From contig JAKLEM010000008.1 of assembly GCA_022711655.1 (NCBI GenBank), forward strand, positions 1 through 63,487: a stretch of DNA of 63,487 nucleotides, written 5' to 3'. This document shows, in pieces, positions 37,268 through 45,983 of this stretch. A program made the position numbers and the translations under genes. The stretch's first letter is position 1. Every line of letters begins with the position of its first letter. A model generated the notes under the pieces. The model worked only from the letters and a program-made list of their open reading frames with translations. It was not told the DNA's origin and did not search any database. The DNA is from Candidatus Auribacterota bacterium (lineage in GTDB: Bacteria; Auribacterota; Ancaeobacteria; Ancaeobacterales; Ancaeobacteraceae).

Positions 37268-38158
37268 TTACGGTGCGTTCTTTCCTTCGAAATTCCTCAC
37301 GTAATGGTACAGGTACTGCTGCGCGTAGCCGCGGTAAGGGCCGAAATGGCCGCGGGCGAACGCCATCATGTCGCGCGGCGAGACCTTCTTCCCCTGGTAA
37401 TACTCCCGCGTCATGATCCGGTGGATCCAGACGTCGACCGGAAAGGTGTCGTAGCGGCCGTACCCGAACAGCATGATGATGCTCGCGACTTTCGGCCCGA
37501 TGCCGTGAAACTCCTGGAGTTTTTCGACGGCATCCTCGGTCGACATCCGCCCGAGCGCGTCCAGGTCGAGCCTCCCGTCCTCCACCGCTCGGCTGACGGC
37601 CCGCACGAACGGCGCGCGAAACCCCATTCCGCACCGCCTCAGCTCCGCTTCGGAGAGCGTCGCGAGAGTAATGCTGGCCGGGAACGTGTGCCGGACGATC
37701 CGTTCGCCGTCCAGATCGAGCGCGACAGGCCGCCCGTACCGCTGAGACATCGTCTCGATGATCTGCGATATGTGGTCGATGCGCTTGTTGATCGACAGGA
37801 TGAACGATATCACCGTCTCCCACGGATCCTGCCGCATCATCCGCATCCCGCGGAACCGCCGCACCGATCTCACGAGCAGCGCGTCGCGAGGGAAAGTCGC
37901 ATAGACATCGTCAAGGTCCCGGCTCAGGTCGAAATAGCCGAATAGCGCGTCACGCCCGCCGTCCGGCGAAGAGGCCGTGACCGTGAGCGTTTTCCCGGAT
38001 TGGGAGAGACGATATGCCGTTTCGCCGACGATCCCGTCAAAACAATCGCCCTGTCTGCGCCACCGGAAACACTGCCCGCAGGAAAGGGTATGCGCGAGGT
38101 CGAATTCCTGCGAAAGACGGATCCGATAGCGGTTGGATTTCTTCGGTGTTGTCCCCAT
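37268..38158 (-). CDS. ogg: 8-oxoguanine DNA glycosylase, OGG1 type
   Basis: A 296-residue helix-hairpin-helix glycosylase/AP lyase. The N-terminal domain has CGQCFRWRRQGD, the OGG1-type recognition region. The HhH is HGIGPKVASII with catalytic K223, and D242 in FPVDVWIHR is 19 residues further on, the same spacing as K249/D268 in human OGG1. It removes oxidised guanine from DNA. No good ribosome-binding site precedes the ATG. It stands in the nusA-to-ribF gene string, between nrnA and truB. Confidence 0.94.
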   Translation of the reverse strand: MGTTPKKSNRYRIRLSQEFDLAHTLSCGQCFRWRRQGDCFDGIVGETAYRLSQSGKTLTVTASSPDGGRDALFGYFDLSRDLDDVYATFPRDALLVRSVRRFRGMRMMRQDPWETVISFILSINKRIDHISQIIETMSQRYGRPVALDLDGERIVRHTFPASITLATLSEAELRRCGMGFRAPFVRAVSRAVEDGRLDLDALGRMSTEDAVEKLQEFHGIGPKVASIIMLFGYGRYDTFPVDVWIHRIMTREYYQGKKVSPRDMMAFARGHFGPYRGYAQQYLYHYVRNFEGKNAP

Positions 38159-38193
38159 GGCGTGGCTGACGGGATGAGCAGGTGAACAGGACC

Positions 38194-39177
38194 CTACGCG
38201 CGGTCGTGCCTGAGCTCGCGCTTGATCGCGCCGATCACCCGCTTGCTGACGTCTTCGCGGCGCCCCGTGACGGTGCAGCCCGACGCCGCCTTGTGCCCCC
38301 CGCCTCCGAAAACGGCGGCGACCCTGTTGACGTCGACCTTCTTAGACTTCGACCGGAAGCTGACGCGGCAGGTGTTCTTCTGCTGAGTTTCCTTGAACAC
38401 GACGGCGACGACGCACCCGTCAACGCTCCTCGCGAAATTGATGATGTCCTCGGAGAGCTCCATGGTCGCGCCGGTGCGCCGGAACATGTCCTGCGTTATC
38501 CACATCGATACCAGCTTGCCGCCGCAGTCGACCTTGATCGTCTTGAGGCTCTCGTTGAGGAGCTTCAGCTTCGCCAGCGGGACGTTCTCATACACGTTCT
38601 GGTAGATCCTGAACTGGTCGATCCCCGAATCGATAAGCTCGCCGACCACCGCATGCGTCTTGCGCGTGGTGTTCGCGTACTGGAACATCCCCGTATCGGT
38701 CAGGATCGCGACATACAGGCAGGTGCCGATGTTCTCGTCGACCGCAACGCCAAGCCGTTTGATCAGGAAGAATACCATCTCGCCGACGCTCGAGGCTGAG
38801 ACATCGACCCAGTTGTAGGTACCGAAACGCACGTTGCTCACGTGGTGGTCGATGTTGATGATCGACTTAAAGATGGGATCCATGCCTCCCCCGTCGCCGA
38901 GCCGCTCCAAGGTCGGTGTGTCGACAAAGACAGCGACGCGTCCCTCCATGGAGACGTCGAGCCCATGGGTCGTATCGCCGGAGCCGGGAAGGAACTGGTA
39001 TTTCCGCGGCACCCGGTCGCTTACCAGCACCACGTCCTTGCCGATCCTTTTCAGGGCGGCGCAAAGCGCGAGCTGGCTGCCAATCGCGTCTCCGTCCGGG
39101 GACTCGTGCGAAAGGATCACGAATTTCTTCTCGCGCTTGATCGTCTTAACGATCTGCGCAATGGCGGCGGCGCTCAT
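38194..39177 (-). CDS. nrnA: DHH-family oligoribonuclease/pAp phosphatase NrnA
   Basis: A 327-residue DHH/DHHA1 phosphoesterase. SHESPDGDAIGSQLAL (about 23-38) carries a DxD metal site, and IINIDHHVSN is the DHH motif near 110-119. The C-terminal DHHA1 domain ends with FGGGGHKAASGCTV. It degrades nano-RNA and 3'-phosphoadenosine 5'-phosphate, and in some bacteria the pGpG product of c-di-GMP breakdown. The ATG overlaps the rbfA stop as ATGA, a widely conserved rbfA-nrnA pairing. Confidence 0.96.
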   Translation of the reverse strand: MSAAAIAQIVKTIKREKKFVILSHESPDGDAIGSQLALCAALKRIGKDVVLVSDRVPRKYQFLPGSGDTTHGLDVSMEGRVAVFVDTPTLERLGDGGGMDPIFKSIINIDHHVSNVRFGTYNWVDVSASSVGEMVFFLIKRLGVAVDENIGTCLYVAILTDTGMFQYANTTRKTHAVVGELIDSGIDQFRIYQNVYENVPLAKLKLLNESLKTIKVDCGGKLVSMWITQDMFRRTGATMELSEDIINFARSVDGCVVAVVFKETQQKNTCRVSFRSKSKKVDVNRVAAVFGGGGHKAASGCTVTGRREDVSKRVIGAIKRELRHDRA

Positions 39178-39560
39178 GACTCCCCTCCGGCGTCAGCGGC
39201 ATCTTCACCGCGCTCCGCGCGCTCTGCGTGTATCTTATTGAGGACATCCTGGATGTGCATGCTGTGGTCGAGCGAGGTATCAAGCTTGAAATGGAGCTCC
39301 GGCATGAACTTCAGCTTGATCCGCGAGCCGAGCTCCACCTGAATATACCCTTTGGCGCTGTTCAGCCCGTTGATCGACTCCCGGCGCTGAGCATCGGTCC
39401 CCATCACGGAACAATGGACCTTCGCGTGCCGAAGGTCGCTGGACACCTCGACGCCGGTCACCGTCACGAAACCGACGCGCGGGTCCTTCACTTCCTGCTG
39501 TATGATCAGGCTCAGCTCCCGCTTCATCAGGCTATTGATCTTCAACATCCGCATGCTCAT
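39174..39560 (-). CDS. rbfA: Ribosome-binding factor A
   Basis: A 128-residue protein with the KH-like RbfA fold: KREL(S/A)xIIQQEVKDPRVGFVTVTGVEVSSDL, with the conserved core ending HIQDVLNKI. It assists 30S maturation and 16S 5'-end processing. The in-frame extension upstream of the ATG at 39558-39560 shows no conservation and is not used. It follows infB by 102 bp and is coupled to nrnA. Confidence 0.93.
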   Translation of the reverse strand: MSMRMLKINSLMKRELSLIIQQEVKDPRVGFVTVTGVEVSSDLRHAKVHCSVMGTDAQRRESINGLNSAKGYIQVELGSRIKLKFMPELHFKLDTSLDHSMHIQDVLNKIHAERAERGEDAADAGGES

Positions 39561-39662
39561 GGCAATCTCTCTCAGGATCTCCGGCGGGGTAAGACAGGCG
39601 CTGCGGCAATTCCGGCGATCACAGGGAAGGCCCCGCATATCGGCCGGAAAAGGTTTAAGCCG

Positions 39663-41867
39663 CTATGACAGCTTGCGGGCGGTCACTTCGAGCATGTACG
39701 CTTCGACGATGTCGTTCTCCTGCCATCCGTCGAACTGCCCGACCCGGATACCGCACTCGAAATCGCATTTCACTTCTTTGACTTCGTCCTTGAACCGTTT
39801 CAGGGAAACCAGCTCGCCTTCGTGGACAGGCTTGCCGTCCCGCAGGATACGAACCTTCGCGCTTCTCAGGATCCGCCCGTCCTTGACGAAGCAGCCTGCA
39901 ATTTTCCCCACCTTCGTAATATTGAAGACCTGCTTGACGATGGCATGCCCCATCACGACCTCTTCGGTCTTCGGCTCAAGCATCCCTTCCATGGCCTTCT
40001 TCACGTCCTCGACGACGTCGTAAATGATGCTGTACGTCCGGATCTCAACCCCTTCCTTGCCTGCGACCTCTTTGATCTTGCCGTCCGCCTTGACGTGGAA
40101 CCCGACGATGACCGCGTTCGACGCGGCGGCAAGCATGACGTCCGTTTCGCTCACGTCGCCCGTCCCCGAGCTGATCACCTTAACAGCGACCTCTTTGGTG
40201 CTCAATTCCTCCAGCGACTTGTTCAGCGCTTCGAGAGACCCCTGCACGTCGCCCTTGACGATGAGGCGCAGGTCTTTTGTCTTCCCCTCAACGATCTCGC
40301 GGTAGAGGTCTTCGAGCGTCGTGTGCTTGTAGGCGCCCCAAGACTCTTCGCGGCTCTTGTGCTGGCGCATCTCGCTGAGCTCTTTCGCCTCGCGCTCCGT
40401 CTTCGTCACAAGGAACTCCGCCCCCGCCTCAGGGACGCCGTCGAGGCCCATAACCTCGACCGGCACGGCCGGGCCTGCCTTCCTGACATGCTGGCCTCGG
40501 TCGTTGAAAAGAGCGCGGACGCGCCCGCTGTATTTGTCGCAAAATATCGGGTCGCCGATCGTCAGCGTCCCGTTCTTCACCAGGACGGTCGTCACGATGC
40601 CGCGACCCTTCGATGTCTTGGCTTCGATCACGATCCCGTGCGCGCGCCGGTTCGGGTTCGCCTTGAGCTCCATGATCTCCGCCTGCAGGAGAATCATCTC
40701 CAGCAGGTTGTCGACCCCCTGCCCCGTCTTCGCGGACACTTCGCAAAAGATCGTCTGCCCGCCCCAATCTTCTGCGCTGAGCCCTTTTTCGGCGAGCTTC
40801 CGCTTGATCTTGTCGGGCGCCGCCGTCGGGAGGTCTATCTTGTTCACCGCGACGATAAGCGGCACATTCGCGGCCTGCGAATGGTCTATCGCCTCGATCG
40901 TCTGCGGCATGACGCCGTCATCGGCCGCGACGACCAGCACCGTGATGTCGGTCACGTTCGCGCCGCGCGCGCGCATCGCCGTGAACGCCTTGTGCCCCGG
41001 CGTGTCGAGGAAGGTGATATGCCCGCGGGGCGTCACCACTTCGTACGCGCCAATATGCTGCGTGATGCCTCCGGACTCGCCGGCGGTCACCTTGGTCTTC
41101 CTGATATAGTCGAGGAGCGACGTCTTGCCGTGGTCGACGTGCCCCATGAAGGTCACGATCGGCCAGCGCGGCACGAGGTCCTTCGCGTCGTCTTTTTCGA
41201 TCGGGACGAAAAGCTCTTCGTGAATCTTGTCTTCGAGGACCTTTTCCGCCTCCTTCTGCGTCAGCTCAACGCCGTAGCCGACAGCGACGGCATTGGCCGT
41301 CTTGAGGTCGAGCGCCTGGTTGATCGAGGCGAAAACCCCTTTTGACATCAGCTTCATGATCAGTTCGTTGGACTTGCAGTGGAGTTTCTCGGCGAGATCT
41401 TTGACAGAGATAGGAAATGCGACGTCGACTACCGTCAGCTGCGGCGGCGCCGCGGGCGCGGCAGGTTCCGCGGCGGGCGGCTCCGCAACAGGCGGTTGCG
41501 CCGCCGCTGCGGGGATTTCTTTCGGATGCGCGGCGGCATGCTCTTTCGCGTGCGGCTCTTTGTGGTGCTTTTTCGGAGCCTCGTGGGCCGGCTCGGCGGC
41601 CTTCGAGGCCGCCGGTTCCGCCGCCTTCTCCTTCTTAACCGCCTTCGGCTTTGCGGGCGCATGCGGGTGCGCGGCAGGGCCTTCTTTTTTCGCTTCGGCG
41701 GCCGGCGCCGCAGGCGGATGCGCCGCTGCGGACTGCCTCGCCAGCGCGATAATCTTCTCGTCGAGGCTGCTCATGTGCCCCTTGACGTCGTGCCCGAGAG
41801 ACTTGAGCTTCTCGATCAGGTCCTTGCTCGGTATGCCGAGCTCTTTCGCCAGTTCATGTACTCTCAT
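39663..41867 (-). CDS. infB: Translation initiation factor IF-2
   Basis: A 734-residue IF-2 that brings initiator tRNA to the 30S subunit. An IF2_N winged segment is followed by an Ala/Pro/Lys/His-rich linker (about 50-150) and a second IF2_N-like module (about 150-210). The G domain begins at about 237 with GHVDHGKTSLLDYIRK and continues through DTPGHKAF and NKID. Two beta-barrel domains and the C-terminal fMet-tRNA domain follow. The gene begins 12 bp after nusA, in the classical nusA-infB-rbfA order. Confidence 0.97.
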   Translation of the reverse strand: MRVHELAKELGIPSKDLIEKLKSLGHDVKGHMSSLDEKIIALARQSAAAHPPAAPAAEAKKEGPAAHPHAPAKPKAVKKEKAAEPAASKAAEPAHEAPKKHHKEPHAKEHAAAHPKEIPAAAAQPPVAEPPAAEPAAPAAPPQLTVVDVAFPISVKDLAEKLHCKSNELIMKLMSKGVFASINQALDLKTANAVAVGYGVELTQKEAEKVLEDKIHEELFVPIEKDDAKDLVPRWPIVTFMGHVDHGKTSLLDYIRKTKVTAGESGGITQHIGAYEVVTPRGHITFLDTPGHKAFTAMRARGANVTDITVLVVAADDGVMPQTIEAIDHSQAANVPLIVAVNKIDLPTAAPDKIKRKLAEKGLSAEDWGGQTIFCEVSAKTGQGVDNLLEMILLQAEIMELKANPNRRAHGIVIEAKTSKGRGIVTTVLVKNGTLTIGDPIFCDKYSGRVRALFNDRGQHVRKAGPAVPVEVMGLDGVPEAGAEFLVTKTEREAKELSEMRQHKSREESWGAYKHTTLEDLYREIVEGKTKDLRLIVKGDVQGSLEALNKSLEELSTKEVAVKVISSGTGDVSETDVMLAAASNAVIVGFHVKADGKIKEVAGKEGVEIRTYSIIYDVVEDVKKAMEGMLEPKTEEVVMGHAIVKQVFNITKVGKIAGCFVKDGRILRSAKVRILRDGKPVHEGELVSLKRFKDEVKEVKCDFECGIRVGQFDGWQENDIVEAYMLEVTARKLS

Positions 41868-41879
41868 GAATACCTTTGT

Positions 41880-43193
41880 CTATTCTTCCGGTTTGTACTG
41901 CTTCGCGTTCTCGATGATCTTCTCTGCGGTCTTCTCTCCGATGCCGGGGATGTCGCTCAGGTCCTTCGGGTCGGCCTCGACAAGCCCCTCGATGCTCGTG
42001 AACCCGGCCTCGACCAGGCTCAGCGCCACCTTGCGGCCGACGCCCGGGATCTTGTGCAGCTTCTCGACCGCCTGCTCGATCGCGCCGGCAAGCTTGGTCT
42101 GCTTGGCGGTCGGAGCGGCCTCTCCGACCTGTTCCGCTGACGCGGGCAGGGCGATCCCGCCCTCGATCTCGTCGGTCTTTTTGATGTCGATCCGCATATT
42201 GACCAGCTTCGCGGTGAGCCTGATGTTCTGCCCCTTCTTGCCGATCGACAGCGACAGCTGGTCGGGATCGACGATCACCGTCACCGTCTTCTCCTGATCG
42301 TTGACCACGATATGCTTGATCTTCGCCGGGCTGAGCGCGTTCTCGACATATTTCGCCGTCCGCTCGCTCCAGGGAACGATATCGATCTTTTCGCCGTTGA
42401 GCTCGCCCACGATATTCTTGACCCGCGCGCCGCGCATGCCGACGCAGGCGCCCACCGGGTCGACCTTTTCGTCGGTGGAATAGACCGCGATCTTGGTCCG
42501 GTATCCCGGCTCGCGCGCGATCCCCTTGATCTCGACCGTGCCGTCGTAGATCTCCGGGACCTCGAGCTCGAAAAGGCGCTTTACGAAATGCGGGTGCGAA
42601 CGCGACAGTATGATCTCGGGCCCCTTGGTCACGCTCTTCACGGAAACGACGTAGGCTCGGACCCTGCTCCCGATCGGGTACTCCTCGAGCGGGCACTTCT
42701 CGTTATACGGCATCACCGCTTCGCAGCGGCCCAGGTCGACGATCACGTTGCCGTGCTCGTAGCGCCGGACCATGCCGTTGACGATATCGCCGACGCGGTC
42801 CTTGTATTCGTTGAAAATGATGTCGCGCTCCGCCTCGCGGATCTTCTGGATGATGACCTGCTTGGCCGTCTGCGCCGCGATACGGCCGAAGTTCTTCGGG
42901 GTCACTTCGATCCTGATCACCTCGCCCGGCTGGGCGTCCGGCTTAATATCGCGCGCCTTCTTGATCGTGATCTCGGCGAGCGAGTTCTCCACCTTCTCGA
43001 CCACGGTAAAATCGGCCATCGCCCTGATCTTCAAGGTCTTGCGGTCGACCTCGATCGTCACTTCCTTCGCCTGCGTGACGCTCTTGCGCGCCGCCGAAAG
43101 AAGGGACTGCTCGATCGCCACGATGAGGGTCTCGCGCTCGATCCCCTTTTCGCGTTCAAGGTAATCAACTACTGCAATCAAGTCGCCGTTCAT
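41880..43193 (-). CDS. nusA: Transcription termination/antitermination factor NusA
   Basis: A 437-residue NusA. The order is an N-terminal RNA-polymerase-binding domain (about 1-105), an S1 domain (about 135-200, KDRVGDIVNGMVRR) and KH1/KH2 with GACVGMRGARVKNI and LSIGKKGQN. The C-terminus carries two helix-hairpin-helix units (IPGVGRKVA and IPGIGEKTAEKII) instead of the E. coli acidic repeats. The longer upstream frame lies in the leader and is rejected. The ATG is preceded by AGAGGGCG. A terminator-like hairpin and a strong promoter lie upstream. rimP, usually before nusA, is absent here. Confidence 0.96.
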   Translation of the reverse strand: MNGDLIAVVDYLEREKGIERETLIVAIEQSLLSAARKSVTQAKEVTIEVDRKTLKIRAMADFTVVEKVENSLAEITIKKARDIKPDAQPGEVIRIEVTPKNFGRIAAQTAKQVIIQKIREAERDIIFNEYKDRVGDIVNGMVRRYEHGNVIVDLGRCEAVMPYNEKCPLEEYPIGSRVRAYVVSVKSVTKGPEIILSRSHPHFVKRLFELEVPEIYDGTVEIKGIAREPGYRTKIAVYSTDEKVDPVGACVGMRGARVKNIVGELNGEKIDIVPWSERTAKYVENALSPAKIKHIVVNDQEKTVTVIVDPDQLSLSIGKKGQNIRLTAKLVNMRIDIKKTDEIEGGIALPASAEQVGEAAPTAKQTKLAGAIEQAVEKLHKIPGVGRKVALSLVEAGFTSIEGLVEADPKDLSDIPGIGEKTAEKIIENAKQYKPEE

Positions 43194-43243
43194 AAGTTCG
43201 CCCTCTTTATGTATATGCCTCGTTTTTCGCGTTATACGCGTAG

Positions 43244-43270
43244 AAAACAAAAGAGTGGGTTTCCCCACTC
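43244..43270 (-). terminator. Attenuator-like hairpin in the nusA leader
   Basis: On the minus strand GAGTGGG-GAAA-CCCACTC, a 7-bp stem with a GAAA tetraloop, is followed by TTTTGTTTT. It lies about 23-49 nt downstream of the predicted nusA start site and 51 bp before the start codon. It can act as an intrinsic terminator and may allow NusA to regulate its own operon. Confidence 0.7.
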
Positions 43271-43299
43271 CCGGTTACTGCTACCCGCATGTTCGATAC

Positions 43300-43328
43300 A
43301 TTAGACCAGAACGAAAAGAGATTGTCAA
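43300..43328 (-). promoter_or_regulatory. Sigma-70 promoter of the nusA operon
   Basis: TTGACA (43323-43328), 17-bp spacer and TCTAAT (43300-43305). Start expected near 43293. It faces away from the plus-strand promoter of the decarboxylase gene; the two -35 boxes are about 15 bp apart. Confidence 0.85.
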
Positions 43329-43343
43329 TAAAATATCTTTTCA

Positions 43344-43372
43344 TTGATTTTCGGAGAAACATTTCATATAGT
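43344..43372 (+). promoter_or_regulatory. Sigma-70 promoter of the decarboxylase gene
   Basis: TTGATT (43344-43349), 17-bp spacer and TATAGT (43367-43372). Start expected near 43379, giving a leader of about 20 nt that contains the GAGGAG ribosome-binding site (43390-43395). Confidence 0.8.
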
Positions 43373-43398
43373 GTTGTCCTCTTTTCCCTGAGGAGACA

Positions 43399-44556
43399 AT
43401 GATACCTGCGGTGCTGCCGAAAACGGCGAAGAAAACTAAAGACAAGAACGGCCACAAGGCGTGGATGAGCGAGCTCGTCAAGAAACACGGGACGCCGCTC
43501 TTCGTTATCGACAAGTCGAAACTGCAGGGGCAGGTCGAGCGGTTCCGCAAGGCCCTCCCCCGCGTCACGCCGTTCTTCGCGGTCAAGGCGAACCCCTGCA
43601 CGGATATCGTCAGGACCTTCGCCGACATGGGGATCGGCTTCGACGTCGCGTCGCGCAACGAGATCGAGTCGGTCTTTTCCTGCGGCGTCACGCCCGACCG
43701 GATGGTCTTCGCCAACACCACGAAGCGCCCCGCCGACCTGAAATACGCCGTCGGCAAAGACGTCACGCTGATGACGTTCGACTCCGAGTATGAGCTGCAC
43801 AAGCTGGCGAAGCACGCGCCGGGAGCGCGCGTCCTGGTCAGGATCAAGGTCCCGAACGTCGGCTCGACGGTCGAGCTGTCGATCAAGTTCGGCGTCGACC
43901 CGGGAGACGCCATACCTCTGCTGATAAAAGCCTATAAGCTCGGCCTGAAGCCGGTCGGCCTCAGCTTTCACGTCGGGTCGCAGTGCACCAAGGTGGAGAA
44001 CTACGTCGAGGCGTTCGAAATGGCGTCGATCATCATGAAAGACGCGCGCCTCAAACAGCTCCCGTTCGAGATACTGGACATCGGCGGCGGCTTCCCGATC
44101 ACACATTTCGACCACGAAGACGACCTCTTCGACACAATGGCGCCGGTGATCGGCAAAGAGCTCGACCGTCTCTTCGACGACTCGATCAGGATCATCGCCG
44201 AGCCGGGGCGCTTCCTGGCCGGCCCCGCCGGCATGCTGATCATGCGCGTCGTCGGCAAGTCGATCCGGATGAACAAGCACTGGTACTACCTCGACGACGG
44301 CGTCTACGGCTGCCTGTCGGGGATCATCTACGACCACTGCAAATATCAATATAAGGTTTTGAAAAAGGGCCAGACGCAGATATCGACGATCGCCGGCCCG
44401 ACCTGCGATTCGCTGGACGTCATCTCCTACACCGAGGACATGCCGGAGATGGATGTCGGCGACATCGTCTACGTCGAGAACATCGGCGCCTACTCGTACG
44501 CCACGGCGACCAACTTCAACAGCATCCCGCCGGCAAAGGTCATTTTTGAAAAGTAG
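43399..44556 (+). CDS. Ornithine-decarboxylase-like PLP enzyme (fold III)
   Basis: A 385-residue alanine-racemase-fold decarboxylase. K63 in FFAVKANP binds PLP, FHVGSQ and the DIGGGFP glycine loop contact the cofactor phosphate, and the catalytic cysteine is C336 in GPTCDSLDVI. WYYLDDGVYGCLSGIIYDH closely resembles eukaryotic ornithine decarboxylase. The protein would decarboxylate ornithine (or lysine) to putrescine (or cadaverine). Diaminopimelate and carboxynorspermidine decarboxylases are relatives but differ in these motifs. It is cotranscribed with the DHS-like gene 55 bp downstream, which points to a polyamine pathway. Confidence 0.93.
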   Translation: MIPAVLPKTAKKTKDKNGHKAWMSELVKKHGTPLFVIDKSKLQGQVERFRKALPRVTPFFAVKANPCTDIVRTFADMGIGFDVASRNEIESVFSCGVTPDRMVFANTTKRPADLKYAVGKDVTLMTFDSEYELHKLAKHAPGARVLVRIKVPNVGSTVELSIKFGVDPGDAIPLLIKAYKLGLKPVGLSFHVGSQCTKVENYVEAFEMASIIMKDARLKQLPFEILDIGGGFPITHFDHEDDLFDTMAPVIGKELDRLFDDSIRIIAEPGRFLAGPAGMLIMRVVGKSIRMNKHWYYLDDGVYGCLSGIIYDHCKYQYKVLKKGQTQISTIAGPTCDSLDVISYTEDMPEMDVGDIVYVENIGAYSYATATNFNSIPPAKVIFEK

Positions 44557-44611
44557 CGTAAAATAACAACTCATCATTCCGACCTCGGAACTAACACACA
44601 AAGGAGCCGCG

Positions 44612-45826
44612 ATGAAAAGAAATCACCGGACGAGAGAGAACCTGAACGAGCTTCCCGATTGGTTGAAAAAGAAGAAATGCCCGAAGAAAGACGCGATCAT
44701 GTCGGGCAAACGGATCCTGCCGAAGAACATCACCGGCAAGGAGACGGTCGAGGCGCTGATCGACAACACCTTCCTCGCCTACAACGGGGCGCGCCTCAAG
44801 GAAGGGTGCCTCCTCTACACGGAGCGGATGCTCGAGAACGACGTCACCGTAGGGATGAGCATCGCGGGCGCCATGACGCCTGCCGGCGTCGGCTGCTCGG
44901 CGATCATCCCCCTCATCAAGGCGGGGTTCGTCGACTGGATCGTCGCCACGGGCGCCAACCTGTACCACGACCTCCATTTCGCGTTCAACATGCCGCTGCA
45001 CGTCGGGACGCACCTCGTTGACGACCGCGACCTGCGCGAGAACGACGTCGTCCGGATCTACGACGTCTTCCTCGGCTACACCGACTGTTTGATGGCAACC
45101 GACGAGATCCTCCGCTCGATCCTCGTCCAGCCGGAGTTCCAGAAAGAGATGGGGACGGCCGAGCTGCACCACCTGATCGGCAAATACGCGGCGGAGTGGG
45201 AGCGGAAGAGCGGCAACAAGGACGTCTCCGTGATGGCCGCCGCCTACCGCGCCGGCGTCCCGCTCTACACCAGCTCCCCTGGCGACTCGACGATCGGCAT
45301 GAACTTCGCCGGCCTCGAGCTCGAAGGCAACAAGCTCCGGATCAACCCGTCGATCGACGTCAACGAGACGACGTCGTTCGTCCTCGAGGCGAAACGCTCC
45401 GGCGGCAAGTCGGCCGTCTTCCTCGTCGGCGGCGGCTCACCCAAGAACTTCACGCTCCAGACCGAGCCGCAGATCCAGGAAGTCCTCCGGATCAAGGAGG
45501 TCGGCCAGGATTACTTCTTCCAGATCACAGACGCGCGTCCGGACACGGGCGGCCTGTCAGGCGCGACGCCGCATGAAGCTGTTTCCTGGGGCAAGGTCGA
45601 CCCGAACCGGCTCCCCGACGCGATCGTCTGCTACCTCGACTCGACCGTGGCGCTGCCGCTGATCACGCACTACGCGCTTGCGAAGCGCAAGCCGCGCACC
45701 CTGAAGAAGCTCTACTTCAAGCGCGAAGAATACATGCAGAAGCTGATCCGCGAATATTTCGCGCACAACCCCCAGCGGCGGCGCGATATGGCGAAGGAAA
45801 TATTGGTCACTGGCGTGAAGAAGTGA
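44612..45826 (+). CDS. Deoxyhypusine-synthase-like enzyme
   Basis: A 404-residue member of the deoxyhypusine synthase (DHS) family, which uses NAD and spermidine to transfer an aminobutyl group. The key lysine is preserved as K278 in VGGGSPKNF, matching the GGG-x-x-K context of DHS. The NAD region includes [11 protein letters not shown] and [11 protein letters not shown]. Bacteria lack the eIF5A substrate, so the aminobutyl group probably goes to putrescine to give homospermidine, as shown for some bacterial relatives; this is inference. The upstream gene supplies putrescine. AAGGAG precedes the ATG. The last codon and stop lie in a long family 1 repeat. Confidence 0.93.
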   Translation: MKRNHRTRENLNELPDWLKKKKCPKKDAIMSGKRILPKNITGKETVEALIDNTFLAYNGARLKEGCLLYTERMLENDVTVGMSIAGAMTPAGVGCSAIIPLIKAGFVDWIVATGANLYHDLHFAFNMPLHVGTHLVDDRDLRENDVVRIYDVFLGYTDCLMATDEILRSILVQPEFQKEMGTAELHHLIGKYAAEWERKSGNKDVSVMAAAYRAGVPLYTSSPGDSTIGMNFAGLELEGNKLRINPSIDVNETTSFVLEAKRSGGKSAVFLVGGGSPKNFTLQTEPQIQEVLRIKEVGQDYFFQITDARPDTGGLSGATPHEAVSWGKVDPNRLPDAIVCYLDSTVALPLITHYALAKRKPRTLKKLYFKREEYMQKLIREYFAHNPQRRRDMAKEILVTGVKK

Positions 45827-45963
45827 CGTGAGTCCGCAATGTAGCGAACGATAGTGAAGCTAAATTGCTGCACGAACGTCATCCTGAGGAGCCGTAAGGC
45901 GACGAAGGATCTCTTAGGAATGAGCAATAAGTTGTGAGATCCTTCGCTACGCTCAGGATGACA
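45821..45963. repeat. Dispersed repeat, family 1, long form at the DHS-like 3' end
   Basis: About 143 bp, matching the long copy at 27392-27531 in inverse orientation. It opens AAGTGACGTGAGTCCGCAATG, where AAG-TGA is the final codon and stop of the upstream gene. A short stem near 45836-45862 follows, then the TCATCCTGAGGAGCCGTAAG palindrome. Confidence 0.9.
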
Positions 45964-45983
45964 GGTCCATAGAGGCAACAGAC

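Noticed and set aside
44612..45826. Literal hypusination of eIF5A
   Set aside because: Bacteria have no eIF5A; the family match supports aminobutyl transfer, not this substrate.
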